From positions 1 to 10,353 of the forward strand of contig CAYFJO010000394.1 of assembly GCA_964343305.1 (NCBI GenBank): a stretch of 10,353 bases of DNA, in the 5' to 3' direction. This stretch comes from CAYFJO01 sp964343305 (lineage in GTDB: Bacteria; Planctomycetota; Planctomycetia; Pirellulales; Pirellulaceae). Below the pieces are notes generated by a model, which was not told the DNA's origin, searched no databases, and was given only the letters and a program-made list of their open reading frames with translations. The position numbers were made by a program, and so were the translations under genes. Below are positions 7,420 through 10,353 of the stretch, piece by piece (position 1 is the first letter of the stretch; each line of letters starts with the position of its first letter).

Positions 7420-7435
7420 CCGACAGGACTGTCGG
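7420..7435. promoter_or_regulatory. Perfect dyad upstream of the small SH3-like gene, candidate operator
   Basis: CCGACAG-GA-CTGTCGG is a perfect 7-bp inverted repeat with a two-base centre. It sits 10 bases upstream of the ATG at 7409 and 28 bases upstream of the preferred ATG at 7391 (- strand gene). Its position in the leader fits an operator for a dimeric repressor or an RNA hairpin near the ribosome binding site. Confidence 0.45.
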
Positions 7436-7624
7436 CGGACGTCGGCGTGATACGTTCCTTTCAAGAATACATGTGCTTATTCAGAATACTCGAACGGACG
7501 CGTTTTCACGCGAGCGCAACACAATGTCTTAGAAAGCTTTACGAGGAATCCAAGCTCAATGAAGCGGCCCGGGAATATTCTTCTCCGGCACGTGCTTTTG
7601 CAGCATTACCGGCTTACGGAAAAA

Positions 7625-7697
7625 TAGCGTCATTAGCGTCACCTGGACGCAAGTTGTGCGCAAGGGTGGACTTAACGGGTGACGCTAAGGATGACGA
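7625..7697. repeat. Inverted repeat of TTAGCGTCACC with extra TAGCGTCA copy
   Basis: TTAGCGTCACC (7633-7643) is matched exactly by GGTGACGCTAA (7678-7688) across a 34-base loop. A second direct copy, TAGCGTCA, lies at 7625-7632, and the right arm continues into a degenerate counterpart (GGATGACGATT). The octamer TGACGCTA is therefore present three times within 65 bases in both orientations. This looks like a recognition site for a DNA-binding protein, possibly of the neighbouring element, rather than a transcription terminator. Confidence 0.5.
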
Positions 7698-7887
7698 TTC
7701 GCCAGAGTGTCACCACGACGGGCGCCGCGTCGAGATATCTGACACAATTTAGCAGCTCGTTGTGTGCCGATGCCCGTTTTGTTGCCGCCGGGTATGGAAA
7801 AACGTGCTCAAATCGCTATTGTCGTAAGTTGTAATTTGACAGCAAGCGGGGAAATGAAACCCGTACCCAGCGCTCAGTTTTGCGTCA

Positions 7888-7894
7888 GAGAAGG
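7888..7894 (+). promoter_or_regulatory. Ribosome binding site of the DUF1080-sulfatase gene
   Basis: GAGAAGG ends 9 bases before the ATG at 7904, an acceptable Shine-Dalgarno that agrees with the signal peptide at the start of the protein. Confidence 0.5.
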
Positions 7895-7903
7895 TGCTAA
7901 GAA

Positions 7904-9991
7904 ATGAATCCATCTCTTCCTCCAATTCTCAGAAAACCAGGAGCCCTGTTGCTCGTGGTCGGCCTGCTCTTTGGCTGCGACCTTTGTGCACAGGAACCGG
8001 GCTTCACTACAATTTTTAACGGCAAGGATCTCACCGGTTGGGAAGGTGACGACAAGGCGTGGGCCGTGGTCGACGGGGCCATTGCGTCCACCGGCGGCAA
8101 CACCAAGAAGAATTGGCTCATCTGGCGCGGCGGGGAACTGCGTGATTTCGAGCTGCGCCTGAGTTTCAAGTTCACCAAGGGCAACTCGGGCGTGCAGGTG
8201 CGCAGCAAGGAAATCGACAAGTGGCAGGTGCGCGGCTATCAGGTTGAAATCGCCGATGCCACCAAGATGGGGCTCTGGCACCATTCATTGGCTCCGGCGA
8301 AGCATCGCAGTCATCTCGCCACCGCCGGTCAACGCGTGCGGATCGGCCGCGACGGCAAGAAGGCAGTCGATCAGCGAGCAACCCCTGCCGAGGTCCAGTC
8401 GATTTGCCGAGACAACGACTGGAACGAACTAGTGGTGACCGCGGTGGGCCCGCGACTCGTGCAAAAGATCAACGGAGTCGTTTTCGCCGAACTCATCGAC
8501 GAGGAAGCCCAGCACGCCGCGCAATCCGGATTGCTGGCCCTACAGGATCACGGCAAGGGCTGTGTCGCGGCGTTCAAGAACATTCGCATCAAGCACCTTC
8601 GAGCCAGAGGCCAACGCAGTGAATCCAATCCCGCCAAGCCCAACGTCGTGGTTGTCTTTGTCGATGACCTCGGTTGGACCGATCTCGGCTGCTACGGATC
8701 GAAGTTTTACGAATCACCGAACATCGCTCGGCTGGCCGAGCAGGGCGCTATGTTCAGCAGAGCCTACAGTTCATGCAATGTTTGCTCGCCGACACGCGCT
8801 TCGTTGATGACGGGCAAGTACCCTCAGCGTGTTGGCTTCACCGATTGGCTCAATCCACGCAAACCAGACGGCCCGAACAGCGCCGCGACCCATCTGCCGG
8901 CCAACGAAATCACGCTAGGCGAAGCCTTCCAGCAGTCAGGCTACAGAACGGGTTATATCGGCAAATGGCATGTCGGCTCTGAAGCAATTGGAATGCCCAA
9001 ACAACATGGCTTCGATTGGCAAATGGCAACGGCCAGGCATGGCCTGCCTGGATCATATTTCCATCCATTTAAGAAGAAAGGCCTGCCTTCTGCCGACGTG
9101 CCGGATCTCGAAGACGGTAAGCCGGGCGATTACCTGACGGACGCCCTGACCGACAAGGGCATTGGGTTCATCAAAGACACGGTCGATGAGGGCAAGCAAC
9201 CGTTCTTTCTCATTCTCGGGCACTATGCGGTTCACACGCCAATCCAAGCCCCGAAGAAACTGGTCGAAAAGTACGAGGCCAAAAAGAAACGCATGTACGG
9301 CGACAGTCCGCTGAAAATGATTCCGGAACGTTTCAACCGAAAGGTCCCGGCAAGACAGCAGAATCCAACCTACGCGGCCATGGTGGAAAACCTGGACACG
9401 AATGTTGGCAAGGTGATCACTGCTTTGGACGAACTTGGAGTCACCAAAGACACGATCATCGTTTTCACCTCGGACAACGGTGGATCCTGCATGCCGGCCT
9501 CAAGGCCAACGAGCAATTATCCGCTTCGCGCCAGCAAGGGCTGGAACTACGAAGGTGGAATACGGATACCCACCTTCATCACCTGGCCCGGCAAGATCCC
9601 GGCGATGAAAACGGCCGAACCTGTCATCACGATGGATATCTACCCCACGCTCCTGGAGCTGACTAGTTGCGAGCAACTGCCAAAGCAGACCGTGGACGGA
9701 CGATCGCTCGTTCCGCTGTTCCGTGGTGAGAAGAAGACGTTGGGCCGCCCTTTCCTCGCCTGGTGGTATCCCCACTCAAACGGTCACGGTACACAGCCCT
9801 GCCAGGCGATCCTTCAGGACGGCTGGAAGCTCGTTCATTTCATGGAACAGAATGAAACCGAACTTTATCGATTGAGCGACGATGAAGGAGAGCGAAACGA
9901 CCTCGCGAAGGCGGAACCCAAAAAAACCCGTGAGATGCTCAATACACTTAACGAGTGGGTTGAGGAGACACGTGAAAGGGAGACTAAATGA
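7904..9991 (+). CDS. Secreted two-domain enzyme: DUF1080 (3-keto-disaccharide hydrolase-type) fused to a sulfatase
   Basis: The 695-residue product begins with a hydrophobic signal segment (residues 13-28); LLFGC could act as a non-standard lipobox at Cys25, otherwise cleavage after CAQ is likely. Residues 33-232 form a DUF1080 jellyroll (PF06439 type): FTTIFNGKDLTGW, then WAVVDGAIAS, ELRLSFKF, GNSGVQVRS, GYQVEIAD and closing FKNIRIKHL. Residues 245-690 form a complete type I sulfatase: VVVVFVDDLGWTD (Asp254, Asp255), the formylglycine site C294-S-P-T-R298 with downstream LMTG, GKWHVG (Lys354, His356), YAVHTP (His444), FTSDNGG (Asp524, Asn525) and Lys545. All expected catalytic and metal residues are present, so activity is likely after Cys294 is converted to formylglycine. 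It would hydrolyse sulfate esters of a polysaccharide in the periplasm or outside the cell; the DUF1080 part may bind or cut the same glycan. The stop overlaps the next gene (ATGA), implying coupled translation. Confidence 0.92.
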   Translation: MNPSLPPILRKPGALLLVVGLLFGCDLCAQEPGFTTIFNGKDLTGWEGDDKAWAVVDGAIASTGGNTKKNWLIWRGGELRDFELRLSFKFTKGNSGVQVRSKEIDKWQVRGYQVEIADATKMGLWHHSLAPAKHRSHLATAGQRVRIGRDGKKAVDQRATPAEVQSICRDNDWNELVVTAVGPRLVQKINGVVFAELIDEEAQHAAQSGLLALQDHGKGCVAAFKNIRIKHLRARGQRSESNPAKPNVVVVFVDDLGWTDLGCYGSKFYESPNIARLAEQGAMFSRAYSSCNVCSPTRASLMTGKYPQRVGFTDWLNPRKPDGPNSAATHLPANEITLGEAFQQSGYRTGYIGKWHVGSEAIGMPKQHGFDWQMATARHGLPGSYFHPFKKKGLPSADVPDLEDGKPGDYLTDALTDKGIGFIKDTVDEGKQPFFLILGHYAVHTPIQAPKKLVEKYEAKKKRMYGDSPLKMIPERFNRKVPARQQNPTYAAMVENLDTNVGKVITALDELGVTKDTIIVFTSDNGGSCMPASRPTSNYPLRASKGWNYEGGIRIPTFITWPGKIPAMKTAEPVITMDIYPTLLELTSCEQLPKQTVDGRSLVPLFRGEKKTLGRPFLAWWYPHSNGHGTQPCQAILQDGWKLVHFMEQNETELYRLSDDEGERNDLAKAEPKKTREMLNTLNEWVEETRERETK

Positions 9992-10353
9992 GTAATACAA
10001 CTAAACAGTGGTTATGTTTCGTGTTGTTAGTTTTCGTCGGCCGTACGGCTGTTGCTGATTCAAGCACGTCCGCTGATGTTCTAGAAGCAGCCGGAGTCAA
10101 GGGCGGGCTGGTTGTTCATATCGGTTGCGGAGATGGCAATTTCACTGCTGCGTTGCACGCATCCGACAGCTACATCGTGCAGGGACTCGCAACAGACTCC
10201 GATGCCGTCATGGCGGCGCGTGAATCGCTGGCCAAGTCTGGCGATGTCACGATCGCGCAGTTTGATGGAAAGACGCTCCCCTATGCAGATAACCTGGTGC
10301 AACTGGTGGTAGCCGACCGTGATTCACAAGTCGCCACCGCCGAGATCATGCGG
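9988..10353 (+). CDS. Exported protein with SAM-methyltransferase-like N-terminal domain, 3' end outside window
   Basis: The gene starts at the ATG of the ATGA overlap with the preceding stop and stays open to the window edge (122 codons seen). Residues 5-23 are a hydrophobic signal peptide ending near TAVADSS. Residues 26-122 look like the first half of a class I methyltransferase Rossmann fold: GGLVVHIGCGDGNFTAAL is a motif I glycine loop, an acidic residue follows the second strand (ATDSDAV), and then come FDGKTLPYADNLVQLVV and EIMR. I recall that planctomycete proteins with this start often continue into a PQQ-type beta-propeller, but that part is not visible here. A methyltransferase fold behind a signal peptide is unusual, since SAM is cytoplasmic; the domain may be structural or bind another ligand. 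Overlap with the sulfatase gene suggests a shared operon and coupled translation. Confidence 0.75.
   Translation, partial: MSNTTKQWLCFVLLVFVGRTAVADSSTSADVLEAAGVKGGLVVHIGCGDGNFTAALHASDSYIVQGLATDSDAVMAARESLAKSGDVTIAQFDGKTLPYADNLVQLVVADRDSQVATAEIMR

Larger units (their letters stand above)
7436..7903. other. Divergent intergenic region (468 bases) with repeats, no gene seen
   Basis: This region separates the - strand small gene from the + strand sulfatase gene. It is richer in A+T than its flanks near 7447-7490 and 7790-7860, as expected for promoter DNA. TTGACA at 7836-7841 could be a -35 box for the sulfatase gene, but the expected -10 position (about 7859) reads ACCCGT, so no promoter is called. 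A 101-codon + strand frame (7447-7752) has no motif and no good ribosome binding site. An inverted repeat cluster at 7625-7697 is listed separately. Confidence 0.5.

Noticed and set aside
7034..7583. Inverted 12-mers GAAGAATATTCC / GGAATATTCTTC at 7034-7045 and 7572-7583 as terminal repeats
   Set aside because: The core GAATATTC is itself palindromic, the similarity does not extend beyond 12 bases, and the enclosed DNA is not a plausible element.
4925..7748. Nine-base direct repeat TGACACAAT at 4925-4933 and 7740-7748 as possible attachment or target-site duplication flanking the ATPase region
   Set aside because: Many 9-base matches are expected by chance in 10 kb, and no inverted ends or recombinase gene support it.
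7447..7752. 101-codon + strand open frame upstream of the DUF1080-sulfatase gene
   Set aside because: It has no ribosome binding site and no recognisable motif, and it covers the inverted-repeat cluster, which fits non-coding DNA better.
7836..7841. TTGACA as -35 box of the DUF1080-sulfatase gene
   Set aside because: No acceptable -10 box occurs at 16-18 bases distance, and planctomycete promoters are often poorly matched to this consensus.

Overview
The window looks like chromosomal DNA of a planctomycete, probably Pirellulales-like. The evidence is a lipocalin-like repeat of the kind catalogued as TIGR03067 (Planctomycetes-restricted), two secreted formylglycine-type sulfatases, a DUF1080 (3-keto-disaccharide hydrolase) domain, a parallel beta-helix protein with the YYWRVDAV-type C-terminal module, and an exported protein with a methyltransferase-like nucleotide fold. 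These assignments come from recognising motifs by eye; no database search was run.

Region 1 (1-2427, + strand) holds two co-directional genes of unknown function, 25 bases apart. The first is cut by the left edge. Its visible start carries the same C-terminal module (GDEAY...MCYSN...VLI) that ends the second gene, so the pair looks like a tandem duplication in which the upstream copy gained a TIGR03067-like domain and a further C-terminal domain. Bases 2428-2882 hold no convincing gene.

Region 2 (2883-4602, - strand) is a broken locus. The N-terminal two thirds of a secreted iduronate-2-sulfatase-like sulfatase runs directly, near base 3700-3706, into the C-terminal part of a secreted right-handed beta-helix protein. 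The sulfatase loses its C-terminal metal-site half, the helix protein loses its N-terminus, and the helix part has an additional frameshift near 3631-3637. Neither half is likely to work.

Region 3 (about 4603-7903) looks like accessory DNA with few genes. It holds a well-preserved 492-residue P-loop ATPase (- strand) of a type known from prophages and integrative elements, and upstream of it on the same strand a small SH3-like protein. Around these lie dyads and short repeats: three GATACAGAA copies downstream of the ATPase, an 8-bp hairpin, a 16-bp dyad just before the small gene, and an inverted TTAGCGTCACC repeat. I see no integrase, so this may be the remnant of a mobile element or a minimal replication/maintenance cassette.

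Region 4 (7904-10353, + strand) is a translationally coupled pair. A secreted two-domain enzyme (DUF1080 plus a complete sulfatase) overlaps by ATGA the start of an exported protein with a SAM-methyltransferase-like N-terminus, which runs off the right edge. The sulfatase genes suggest use of sulfated polysaccharides; the specific substrate cannot be read from the sequence.
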